DNA from: Thalassotalea insulae
GTDB taxonomy: Bacteria; Pseudomonadota; Gammaproteobacteria; Enterobacterales; Alteromonadaceae
DNA: 64,000 bases
Assembly (NCBI RefSeq): GCF_030161395.1
Contig: NZ_BSST01000001.1
Location: 2,728,001-2,792,000, forward strand
Direction: 5' to 3'
Numbering within the stretch: the first letter of the stretch is position 1; each line of letters opens with the position of its first letter. Both the position numbers and the translations under genes were made by a program. Under the pieces are notes generated by a model. It was not told the DNA's origin. It saw only the letters and a list, made by a program, of their open reading frames with translations, and did not search any database. Positions 26,642-34,590 of the stretch are shown here, piece by piece.

Positions 26642-27346
26642 TTGATGAAAGCGATGATCCTGGCGGCAGGCCGTGGTGAGCGTATGCGGCCGTTAACTGA
26701 TAATGTGCCTAAACCTTTGCTAACGGTCAATGATGTGCCGCTGATAGATTATCACCTGAGAAAACTGCAACGTATTGGCGTGCACCAAGTCGTGATTAAT
26801 CTAGCTTGGCTCGGAGAGAAAATCGTCAGTTATCTTCAAGATGGTAGCCGTTATGGTCTATCTATTAGCTATAGCTGGGAAAATGATGGTGCGTTAGAAA
26901 CGGCGGGTGGTATTATTAAGGCGCTACCGCAATTAACAGATGACGATGAGCCATTTTTAGTTGTCAATGGTGACATTTTTCTCGATTATGATTTTAGCGG
27001 CTTGCCTCAGCTATCAGCTTCACAACTTGCACATTTATGGTTAGTTGATAATCCATCGCATAATTTAGCGGGTGATTTTACCTTGCAGGGAAACGTATTG
27101 ACCACGATTAATGAAAGTACACCGCAACCTAGTTACACCTTTAGTGGGCTGGGATTATATCGACCGTCATTTTTTCAGGACTTTTTATCGCATCGGGTGA
27201 TGCCGTTAGCACCTTTGATCAAGGCGGCAATCAAAAAACGTGCGGTTTCGGGACAAAAATTAGTGGGTCTGTGGACGGATGTTGGTACACCACAACGGCT
27301 TGAACAGCTGGATTTACAACTCAAACAACAACATAAGGGCAAATAA
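26642..27346 (+). CDS. murU: N-acetylmuramate alpha-1-phosphate uridylyltransferase MurU
   Basis: Nucleotidyltransferase converting MurNAc-1-P to UDP-MurNAc, so recycling cell-wall sugar without passing through GlcNAc-6-P; this bypass is associated with intrinsic fosfomycin resistance. The signature ILAAGRGERMRPLTDNVPKP opens the 234-residue protein, and VVNGDIFLD is the metal site. It is adjacent to amgK and only 3 bases from djlA. Confidence 0.92.
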   Translation: MMKAMILAAGRGERMRPLTDNVPKPLLTVNDVPLIDYHLRKLQRIGVHQVVINLAWLGEKIVSYLQDGSRYGLSISYSWENDGALETAGGIIKALPQLTDDDEPFLVVNGDIFLDYDFSGLPQLSASQLAHLWLVDNPSHNLAGDFTLQGNVLTTINESTPQPSYTFSGLGLYRPSFFQDFLSHRVMPLAPLIKAAIKKRAVSGQKLVGLWTDVGTPQRLEQLDLQLKQQHKGK

Positions 27347-27349
27347 CGA

Positions 27350-28150
27350 ATGAAAGTTTGGGGTAAAGTTTTTGGTTTTTTATTTGGCTTAATGCTTAGT
27401 AAAAGTATTTTTGGCGCTTTGTTAGGATTATGGCTGGGGCACAGGTTTGATAAAGGACTTGGGCTTAATTTTGATGAGTTTGCTCAGCTTTCAGAAGAAA
27501 ATCGTCAGTCTGCTTTCTTTAATTGCACTTTTACTACCATGGGCTTTATTGCCAAAGCTAATGGCCGGGTCTCGCAACATGAAATCGCCTTTGCCAGTGC
27601 TTATATGGATAAGCTTGGTCTCAATACGCAAATGCGACAGCAGGCACAGGATGCGTTTCGAGAAGGAAAGATGGCTGGGTTTCCGCTAGAGCAACATTTG
27701 AAAAAATTCAAACGTATTTGTATTAACCGCCAAGACCTATTATTACTGTTTTTGGAAATCCAGATCCAGGTGGCGTTTGCTGATGGCCAGTTAGATAATG
27801 AAGAACGTAACGCACTGCATCGTATCGCAAGAATATTAGGTTTTTCGGCTGTTGAACTCGATCGCCTACTTGAGATGATTATTGCCGGTGCCAATTTTCA
27901 TCAACAGGGGGAAAGTAATCGCAAAGCGGGTAGTCCACAGCAACTGGAAAATGCTTATAAATTATTAGGAGTAACATCAGGCGATCCGGAAAAAGTGATT
28001 AAAAAAGCGTACCGTAAATTAATGGCGCAACATCACCCTGATAAGCTTGTGGCGAAAGGTTTACCGCCGGAAATGATGGAGGTGGCGAAACAAAAAGCGC
28101 AAGATATACAGGCGGCTTATGAAATGATCCAGGCACAAAACAAAAGCTAG
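27350..28150 (+). CDS. djlA: Membrane-anchored co-chaperone DjlA
   Basis: Type III DnaJ-family co-chaperone, 266 residues. An N-terminal membrane segment (GKVFGFLFGLMLSKSIFGALLG) precedes a TerB-like helical domain (residues about 55-180) and a C-terminal J domain with HHPDKL. The HPD triad should stimulate DnaK. Three bases separate it from murU, so the amgK-murU-djlA operon links recycling genes to the older djlA-rluA-rapA neighbourhood. Confidence 0.93.
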   Translation: MKVWGKVFGFLFGLMLSKSIFGALLGLWLGHRFDKGLGLNFDEFAQLSEENRQSAFFNCTFTTMGFIAKANGRVSQHEIAFASAYMDKLGLNTQMRQQAQDAFREGKMAGFPLEQHLKKFKRICINRQDLLLLFLEIQIQVAFADGQLDNEERNALHRIARILGFSAVELDRLLEMIIAGANFHQQGESNRKAGSPQQLENAYKLLGVTSGDPEKVIKKAYRKLMAQHHPDKLVAKGLPPEMMEVAKQKAQDIQAAYEMIQAQNKS

Positions 28151-28167
28151 CATATGGCTGGTTGTGA

Positions 28168-29148
28168 CTACCAACCTTGGGATCTTAACCAGCCGTTGAT
28201 TTCTTTTAGCAGTATTTTTTCTGGATAATAACTTGTGTGGCTATTAAATAGTTCCTTTTGTCGGAAGTAAGATTTTAATGCCTGATTAACAGACTTTTTG
28301 CGTAACTTTACCGCCTGTTTAACCAAACCATGGTCGGTTCTTAAGTAGAGATCCAATACCGGTAAATCCATTTTTGCCAGGGCTTCGGCACTTTGTTTAT
28401 TTCCTTCCTCGTCATTAAGAAAAGCACTTAAGCTGATCAATGTCATCGGTTGTTCAGCCATTTGTTGCTGATAGAGGCTGAATAATAAAGCGCTATGATG
28501 TCCTTCGGCAACAACGATAATAATACCTGGATAGGTTTGCGCTTTTTTCATCACCTCAGCTAACACTTTAGCCAGTTGTTCACGAGATTCTGTCAGTGCC
28601 TGCTTATTTTCTTGTTGCTGCTTGGTTAATGTGAGCGCAGTTGATGGGTAGTTAGCCGGTTGTGCTGGTGGCTGAATGCTAATGGTGGTCCAGCCTTGTT
28701 CTGGCATGGTTTGTCGTAAATAGTTAATCGCTTTTGGGCTTGTGGCAGGTTGTTGCCAGTCCGCCAATAATATCACCACGCCTTTGTTATTAGCAGCCGC
28801 ATTGGTGGTTATTAAGGTGTGGTATTGATCCGGACCTACTAACAGTGGTTGTTGCTCTTCTGCTGGGAGATAATGTTTTAGATCGGATGTGGTCAGTTCA
28901 TTGCTATCTAATGGCGGTGCGATAGCTACTTTACTTCGGCGAGTTTGTCTATTAATAACGGTTTGTTCATCAGTGTTTGTTGACTGCTGCTGATCACTTT
29001 GTTGAGGTGTATCGCTTGTTGGTTTTGTTTGTTCTGCTGGCTGTTCTTGACCTTCTTGCTGCTGCGCAGCAGCATAGGTATTATTGAGCGTCATTAAGCT
29101 CAATGTTATCAAACAGTAAAAGCAAGTAATTAAAAAACAACGCAGCAC
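28168..29148 (-). CDS. DUF3530 family exported alpha/beta-hydrolase-like protein
   Basis: A 326-residue protein with a signal peptide (up to NTYA) and a Gln/Glu-rich low-complexity linker at residues 28-65. The following domain (GVVILLADWQQPATSPKAIN, QGWTTISIQPP, IIIVVAEGHHSALLFSLY) matches DUF3530 proteins, which have an alpha/beta-hydrolase fold. The nucleophile-elbow position reads AEGHHSA, with no Ser in the usual GxSxG form, so catalysis is doubtful. Convergent with djlA, leaving only 17 bases between the stop codons. Confidence 0.75.
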   Translation of the reverse strand: MLRCFLITCFYCLITLSLMTLNNTYAAAQQQEGQEQPAEQTKPTSDTPQQSDQQQSTNTDEQTVINRQTRRSKVAIAPPLDSNELTTSDLKHYLPAEEQQPLLVGPDQYHTLITTNAAANNKGVVILLADWQQPATSPKAINYLRQTMPEQGWTTISIQPPAQPANYPSTALTLTKQQQENKQALTESREQLAKVLAEVMKKAQTYPGIIIVVAEGHHSALLFSLYQQQMAEQPMTLISLSAFLNDEEGNKQSAEALAKMDLPVLDLYLRTDHGLVKQAVKLRKKSVNQALKSYFRQKELFNSHTSYYPEKILLKEINGWLRSQGW

Positions 29149-29280
29149 AAATTTTCCTTAACTATTTATTATTAATACAGCTTTTATAAAGAGTTGCTTC
29201 ATAAGATTAGTTTATCGATATTAATTTTATACCTGTTATCGGCCGAAGATGATATTTCTTCAGCTAAAGTTCAAGATGCT

Positions 29281-29949
29281 TTAAGTAAAAGGACAAGGTG
29301 TTGAAAATGTCAGCACTTGCTCGGTAACAGGGTGGGTTATTTTCAGCCAGTGAGCATGCAGCTGTAGACGAGGGCTTTCAGTTAATGCTTGATCATGAGC
29401 ATATAAACGATCCCCTAAAATTGGATGGCCGAGTGATAACATATGGACACGAAGTTGGTGAGAGCGTCCAGTTACTGGCGTTAATTCTACTAAAGTACTG
29501 TTGTTCTGATAGCTAAGTACTCGATAGTGGGTTAACGCTTTTTTACCGTGTTGAAGATCGACTTTTTGTTTTGGGCGGTTAGGCCAGTCACAAATTAATG
29601 GTTGATCTATTTCGCCTGATGATTCTTTAACATGGCCATAAACACGGGCGAGATATTGTTTTTCGGTTTGGCGTTTTTCAAACTGTCGGCTGATATTTAC
29701 ATGGGCAGCTTTGTTGAGCGCCATTAATAAAATACCTGAGGTGGCCATATCCAGACGATGCACTACAGTGGCTGTTGGCAATACCCTTTGTACCCGGGTT
29801 TGCAGGCAATCTTTATGTTCAGTTAATCGTCCTGGTACTGTTAGTAAGCCACTGGGTTTATTCAGTACCACCAGATCCTCATCTCGATAAACAATATCGA
29901 GATAAGGAGAAAGTGGCGGCTGATAAATAAAGTCTGGATTAGCGCTCAT
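29281..29949 (-). CDS. rluA: Dual-specificity pseudouridine synthase RluA
   Basis: Makes pseudouridine at 23S rRNA 746 and tRNA position 32. The catalytic motif HRLDMATSGILL contains the active Asp, and GRSHQLRVHM is present near the C terminus. 222 residues, close to the 219 of E. coli. It lies 15 bases after rapA, as in enteric genomes. Confidence 0.94.
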   Translation of the reverse strand: MSANPDFIYQPPLSPYLDIVYRDEDLVVLNKPSGLLTVPGRLTEHKDCLQTRVQRVLPTATVVHRLDMATSGILLMALNKAAHVNISRQFEKRQTEKQYLARVYGHVKESSGEIDQPLICDWPNRPKQKVDLQHGKKALTHYRVLSYQNNSTLVELTPVTGRSHQLRVHMLSLGHPILGDRLYAHDQALTESPRLQLHAHWLKITHPVTEQVLTFSTPCPFT

Positions 29950-29964
29950 AATATCTTTGCTTAC

Positions 29965-32886
29965 CTAGTTACTGACGACAATTAACCGAATTGCTTCAAA
30001 CTTAAGCTGCGCTTTGTGGATAAAGTTTGCCAGTTCTTGTTGCTGTAGGTTGATAAAGTCTAATTCATCTTGACGAACGCTTGGGTTAATGGCTTTAAGC
30101 GCGGTTAAGCGTTGAAATTCCTGGCCAAGTTTATCTTCCATTGATGTTAACGCTTGTGACTGAATATCAGCAACTAATAGTTCTGCATGTTGTTCTGCTT
30201 TACTAACTAAAGGAGAAACTTGAGCTTTTAATGCTTTTACTAATTGTAACGCGACTTGTTTTTTCACCGGTGTAAGTTGTTGGTCTAAAACTGCTGCACT
30301 GACTTTATCTGCTAGGTTATTACCGTTTTTGTCGACTAAAATGCGAATAGGTGTTACCGGAAGATAACGGTTTAGTTGTAACTGGCTTGGCGCTGTTGCT
30401 TCAACAGTAAATAAACATTCAAGGAAAAAAGTACCAGCCGGTAATGCTGGATTTTTCAAAAGTCCAATGCTTGAATTACCCACTTCATCTGATAGCACTA
30501 AGTCCATGGCACCAGTAACCATTGGATGATCCCAGGTTAGTAGTTGATAATCTTCGCAGGCTAGAGCTGTATCTCGATTGAATGTGATGGTGGTACCGTC
30601 ATCAGGTAAACAAGGGAAGTTGCCACTAAGCATATGTTCTGTCGGTTGCAGTGCGATAGCATTATCTGATTTGTCATCCTGAGCAATACCAAATACATCC
30701 AGTACTTGAAACATAAACTGCGGCAGTTTAGTTTCACAATCTAAGGCAGTAATTTTATCAACTAACTGTTCGGCTTTGCCTTGCCCAGATGAATTCAGTT
30801 CTAACAGTTTATCTCGGCCTGATTCGAGTTCGGCTTTTAATGCTAAGTGCCGTTGATGACTTAAGTGAATTAACTGGTCTATTTCCGCTTGTGATGGAGC
30901 TGCGCTCAAGGTTAAAGTCGTTAATTGCGCTGAGAAATCATCATAAACAGCCCGACCGGTTATGCAGGTATGTTCAAAGGCATTTAACGCATTGTGATAC
31001 CATTGAAACAACATACTTTGTGCGGAGTGCTCAAAATAGGGGACGTGAATTTTTATCGTATCTGTCTGTCCGATTCGATCTAAACGACCGATGCGTTGTT
31101 CGAGCAAATCTGGGTTGGTCGGCAAATCAAATAATACAAGATGATGAGCGAACTGAAAATTCCGTCCTTCACTGCCGATTTCAGAACATAACAATACCTG
31201 GGCGCTGTCTTCATCCTGTGCAAAGTATGCAGCGGCGCGGTCGCGTTCAAAAATACTTAAGCCTTCGTGAAACACTGCGGCACGCATGCCTTCTTTCACT
31301 CGTAAAGCAGTCTCCAGTTCAATGGCAGTTTGGGCATGAGCACAAATTACTAACACTTTTTCTTTATTAAGTGATTTGAGTAAATTAATTAAATAATTTA
31401 CTTTGGGATCAAAATCATACCAGGGCTCCAAGCCATCTAGTCCGTAGAGAATTTCTGGTGTGGTAAGGTATTTCGCCTGCGGGCTTTGCTGTAATTTTGT
31501 ATGGTCACCACTTAATAAAAAATCTTCGATTTTTTCCTGATATTGTTCAGGTAAGGGTAATGGTGTCGGATGCAACTGGCGCTCAGGAAAGCCCTTAATG
31601 GTGTTACGGCTGTTTCTAAATAATATCCGTCCCGTGCCGTGACGATCAAGTAACTGACTTAATACCTTTTGTCTGATGTGTTGTTGAGCCTGCTCATCAG
31701 CTTGATTAAGTTGCATTAATTGTTCACTGATATCGGTTTCAGATAACAATTGTTTTAATGTGCTTAACTGTTCTTCAGTGAGTGGCTGCTTTGCAACTAA
31801 TGCGTTTGCGGCATCGGCAACTTCGGTGTAGTGTTGTTCTTCTTCAGTGAATTTTTGGTAATCATAGAAACGATCGGCATCGAGTAAGCGCAGACGAGCA
31901 AAGTGACTTTCATGTCCTAGTTGATCCGGAGTTGCCGTTAGTAGTAATACCCCGGGAATTGTTTGAGCAAGTTGCTCGATACATAAATACTCGGTGCTGG
32001 CATGGTCAACATGCCAGTCCAAATGATGCGCTTCATCTACTACCATTAGATCCCAGTCTTCGGCGATTAGCGCTTCGTACCAATCAGGGTTATCGGTAAC
32101 AAAACGTAAGTTTACCAATACCAGTTGTTCAGCACTAAAGGGATTGATTTCTTCATCAGGTTCGGCGCTGTTAGCTATTTCTTGACAGCGAGTTTCATCA
32201 AAGATACTGAATTTAAGATTAAAACGACGTAGCATTTCCACCAGCCACTGATGCATGAGTGACTCAGGTACGATGATTAGTACTCGTTTTGCCCGTCCGG
32301 TGACTAACTGCTGATGAATGATCAAACCAGCTTCAATGGTTTTACCTAAACCTACTTCATCTGCCAATAATACACGTGGTGCAAAGCGGCTGCCGACTTC
32401 TTCAGCGATATAAAGCTGATGAGGAATTAAACTGACGCGACCACCGGATAAACCGGTAAGCTCAGATTGCTGCTGGTTAAATTGATGTTGCAAACAATCT
32501 TTACGTAAACGAAACCAGTCAAGGCGATCAACCTGGCCATTGAGCAAGCGGTCGTGAGGCTTATTGAACTTAATAAAATGATCTATCATTACTTCTTTAA
32601 GCTCGGCAAGTTCGCCGTTATCAAGACGCTTACCGCTATAGGTGATCAGACCATTTTCTTCATTAATCGTACTGACAGATAAATGCCAGCCCTCATGGCT
32701 TGGGATAATATCCCCTTCGTTAAAAATTACTCGTGTCAGCGGTGCATTGGCTATGGCATATTTTCTGATATCGCCAGTGGCGGTAAACATAATAGTGACA
32801 AATCTGTTCTCAACGCTCGTTACCGTACCTAATCCTTGATCTGATTCTCCATCACTGATCCAACGTTGGCCTGGGTAAAACGACAT
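29965..32886 (-). CDS. rapA: RNA polymerase-associated ATPase RapA
   Basis: Swi2/Snf2-type ATPase that recycles RNA polymerase. The N-terminal Tudor-like region starts MSFYPGQRWISDGESDQGLG. Walker A ADEVGLGKTIEAG, the DEAH box VVDEAHHLDW and helicase C motifs (SEIGSEGRNFQFAHHLV, RIGRLDRIGQ) follow. ATG at 32886, preceded by GGAG at good spacing, gives 973 residues and matches the start of characterised RapA proteins; an ATG at 32925 adds 13 residues without support. First gene of a rapA-rluA transcript. Confidence 0.95.
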   Translation of the reverse strand: MSFYPGQRWISDGESDQGLGTVTSVENRFVTIMFTATGDIRKYAIANAPLTRVIFNEGDIIPSHEGWHLSVSTINEENGLITYSGKRLDNGELAELKEVMIDHFIKFNKPHDRLLNGQVDRLDWFRLRKDCLQHQFNQQQSELTGLSGGRVSLIPHQLYIAEEVGSRFAPRVLLADEVGLGKTIEAGLIIHQQLVTGRAKRVLIIVPESLMHQWLVEMLRRFNLKFSIFDETRCQEIANSAEPDEEINPFSAEQLVLVNLRFVTDNPDWYEALIAEDWDLMVVDEAHHLDWHVDHASTEYLCIEQLAQTIPGVLLLTATPDQLGHESHFARLRLLDADRFYDYQKFTEEEQHYTEVADAANALVAKQPLTEEQLSTLKQLLSETDISEQLMQLNQADEQAQQHIRQKVLSQLLDRHGTGRILFRNSRNTIKGFPERQLHPTPLPLPEQYQEKIEDFLLSGDHTKLQQSPQAKYLTTPEILYGLDGLEPWYDFDPKVNYLINLLKSLNKEKVLVICAHAQTAIELETALRVKEGMRAAVFHEGLSIFERDRAAAYFAQDEDSAQVLLCSEIGSEGRNFQFAHHLVLFDLPTNPDLLEQRIGRLDRIGQTDTIKIHVPYFEHSAQSMLFQWYHNALNAFEHTCITGRAVYDDFSAQLTTLTLSAAPSQAEIDQLIHLSHQRHLALKAELESGRDKLLELNSSGQGKAEQLVDKITALDCETKLPQFMFQVLDVFGIAQDDKSDNAIALQPTEHMLSGNFPCLPDDGTTITFNRDTALACEDYQLLTWDHPMVTGAMDLVLSDEVGNSSIGLLKNPALPAGTFFLECLFTVEATAPSQLQLNRYLPVTPIRILVDKNGNNLADKVSAAVLDQQLTPVKKQVALQLVKALKAQVSPLVSKAEQHAELLVADIQSQALTSMEDKLGQEFQRLTALKAINPSVRQDELDFINLQQQELANFIHKAQLKFEAIRLIVVSN

Positions 32887-33039
32887 AGAAAACTCCAATA
32901 TTTTAACTCGAACTGTGTGAGTCATTTATTAACACGAATGATACTCACACGAAAAAAAGGGCGCTATGGTACCGTTAATCATAGCTGTGATCATCAAATA
33001 ATTCTGAAAAGTTCAGGCTTGCTTAAGGAATAAACAAGG

Positions 33040-33073
33040 GCACCAGTAACCGTTTTTGCTAAGCTACTGGTGC
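33040..33073 (-). terminator. Hairpin downstream of the 2OG oxygenase gene
   Basis: GCACCAGTA and TACTGGTGC form a 9-bp stem 8 bases past the stop codon of the leftward gene. The following T tract is weak, so termination is plausible but not certain. Confidence 0.5.
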
Positions 33074-33080
33074 AGGGGAG

Positions 33081-33920
33081 TTATTTCACGCCAAGTTCTT
33101 TTAAACGTTCCAACAAATAACTTTTCTGAGTATGACGCTCAGATAGCACTACTTCATCTCTTGGGTGTAAAAATAATGGTAATGAAATCCGAGATTTAGT
33201 GGCATTTTCCCCTGTGGGATTGACGACTCTATGACTGGTTGATGGAAAATAACCGCCAGAGGCTTCCTGTAACATATCACCGATATTAATGATCAAATGA
33301 CCAAAATTAGCTGGAATATCAAGCCATTGGCCGTCTTGTACTTGAACTTGTAACCCAGGTTCATTAGCGGCAGGTAAAATGGTTAACAGGTTTATGTCTT
33401 CATGGGCTGCAGCACGTAATGCGCCAGGTTCTTCTTCCCCGGTTAATGGTGGATAATGCAGAACGCGCAGTAAGGTATTTGGTGTGTCTTTGATCATATT
33501 CGATAAAGGTTCTGAATATTTTGCTGCGACATCAGCAGGACTATGTTTTTCAACCCAATCTAATAGTTCAGTGGCGAGTGCTGAGGTATTATGGTAATAA
33601 GTTAATATCTCCTCTTTAAGGGATTCTGGAATACGGCCCCAAGGATAGATATGATAGTATTCTTTCAGGTCTTTTTGCTGATGGCCTTTGGCTGTTTCGG
33701 AGATTTCAGGAGCAAAATAACCATCCTGCTTTTCCGGATCAAAGGCAAAGTCTTGCGGATTGCCCTGACTAAAAAATTCATACCAGTGTTGATAAATAGA
33801 TTCAACTAGCGATTGCTGGATAGGATGATTTTTTAATACGCCAAATCCTGTTGATTTTAAGCTTTCAACAAAACGTTGTGGCGCATCTGCTGCGGTATAG
33901 TCAACAACTTGAACTTGCAT
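33081..33920 (-). CDS. 2-oxoglutarate/Fe(II)-dependent oxygenase, IPNS-like
   Basis: Non-heme iron oxygenase of the isopenicillin-N-synthase superfamily, 279 residues. Iron ligands are His and Asp in AAHEDINLLT and His in STSHRVVNP; the 2-oxoglutarate-binding Arg/Ser are in KSRISLPLF. Such genes are common in marine gammaproteobacteria without known substrate. ATG at 33920 has CAGGAC 8 bases upstream and gives the usual MQVQVVDY start; an ATG at 33959 would add 13 residues. Confidence 0.88.
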   Translation of the reverse strand: MQVQVVDYTAADAPQRFVESLKSTGFGVLKNHPIQQSLVESIYQHWYEFFSQGNPQDFAFDPEKQDGYFAPEISETAKGHQQKDLKEYYHIYPWGRIPESLKEEILTYYHNTSALATELLDWVEKHSPADVAAKYSEPLSNMIKDTPNTLLRVLHYPPLTGEEEPGALRAAAHEDINLLTILPAANEPGLQVQVQDGQWLDIPANFGHLIINIGDMLQEASGGYFPSTSHRVVNPTGENATKSRISLPLFLHPRDEVVLSERHTQKSYLLERLKELGVK

Positions 33921-34088
33921 AATTATGTCCTGAAATTGTTTTACAAAATTATTTGACAAAAATATTATAACGCAAAACCTGTCTAGTTGGTCAAATTTTT
34001 AAGTGATGTAGTTTAGTTTTGGTAAAATATGGATAATGACTATACTGAAGTTACTAACAATAATTTTAATACAGGGAAAGGACTTATC

Positions 34089-34391
34089 ATGAAATTAGCC
34101 GCTGTTGTTGCCTCTTGTTCGGTGTTTTTGTTTGCCAGTTGTGCGACTCGGGGAAATATCTGTGAAGATATCACAGAAGCAAAGGAACAAATGCAAGCGT
34201 GCCAACTGCTAAAAAAACAAATCGCTAACGCGAAAGAGCGGCCCTTAATCAGAACTGAACTTGAGCGCAGGTATGAAAACGATTGTATTGAAATTCGTTA
34301 TTATCGTGATGATATTCAAGAAGCAAAATGCGGTAACAAAGAAAACTTAGAGCAAATTAAAAAAGCGGTCATTGAAGAGCAAAATCAGTAA
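34089..34391 (+). CDS. Small putative lipoprotein
   Basis: Unrecognised 100-residue protein. The N terminus MKLAAVVASCSVFLFASCAT has a hydrophobic segment and a lipobox-like FASC, suggesting lipidation at the second Cys. The mature part is charged and helical with four more Cys (NICEDI, QACQLL, NDCIEI, AKCGNK), possibly two disulfides. ATG at 34089 is preceded by AAAGGAC; an upstream ATG at 34029 would put 20 polar residues before the signal peptide. It is followed by a strong hairpin. Confidence 0.6.
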   Translation: MKLAAVVASCSVFLFASCATRGNICEDITEAKEQMQACQLLKKQIANAKERPLIRTELERRYENDCIEIRYYRDDIQEAKCGNKENLEQIKKAVIEEQNQ

Positions 34392-34426
34392 GCTATAGTT
34401 TTTGTTTATCGATATAGCGCCGAATG

Positions 34427-34470
34427 TCGAGTCCTAAAGTAGTTATTTCTACATTAGGACTCGAGCATTT
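34427..34470 (+). terminator. Terminator after the small lipoprotein
   Basis: Arms TCGAGTCCTAA..GTAG and CTAC..TTAGGACTCGA pair with one mismatch around a 6-base loop, followed by GCATTTTTT. Confidence 0.8.
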
Positions 34471-34590
34471 TTTATTGGTTATGACATTTAATTGTCAGTT
34501 TGATCAGGTACTAGTTTACATTCCCACTAGAATTTTTTGTTAATTCCCGTCATTATGATGCATCATGACAACAGGTGTTCTAGTAGTGGA

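Noticed and set aside
30789..31370. 193-codon open frame on + opposite rapA
   Set aside because: Overlaps the RapA coding region antisense; composition follows the complementary codons and no family is recognisable.
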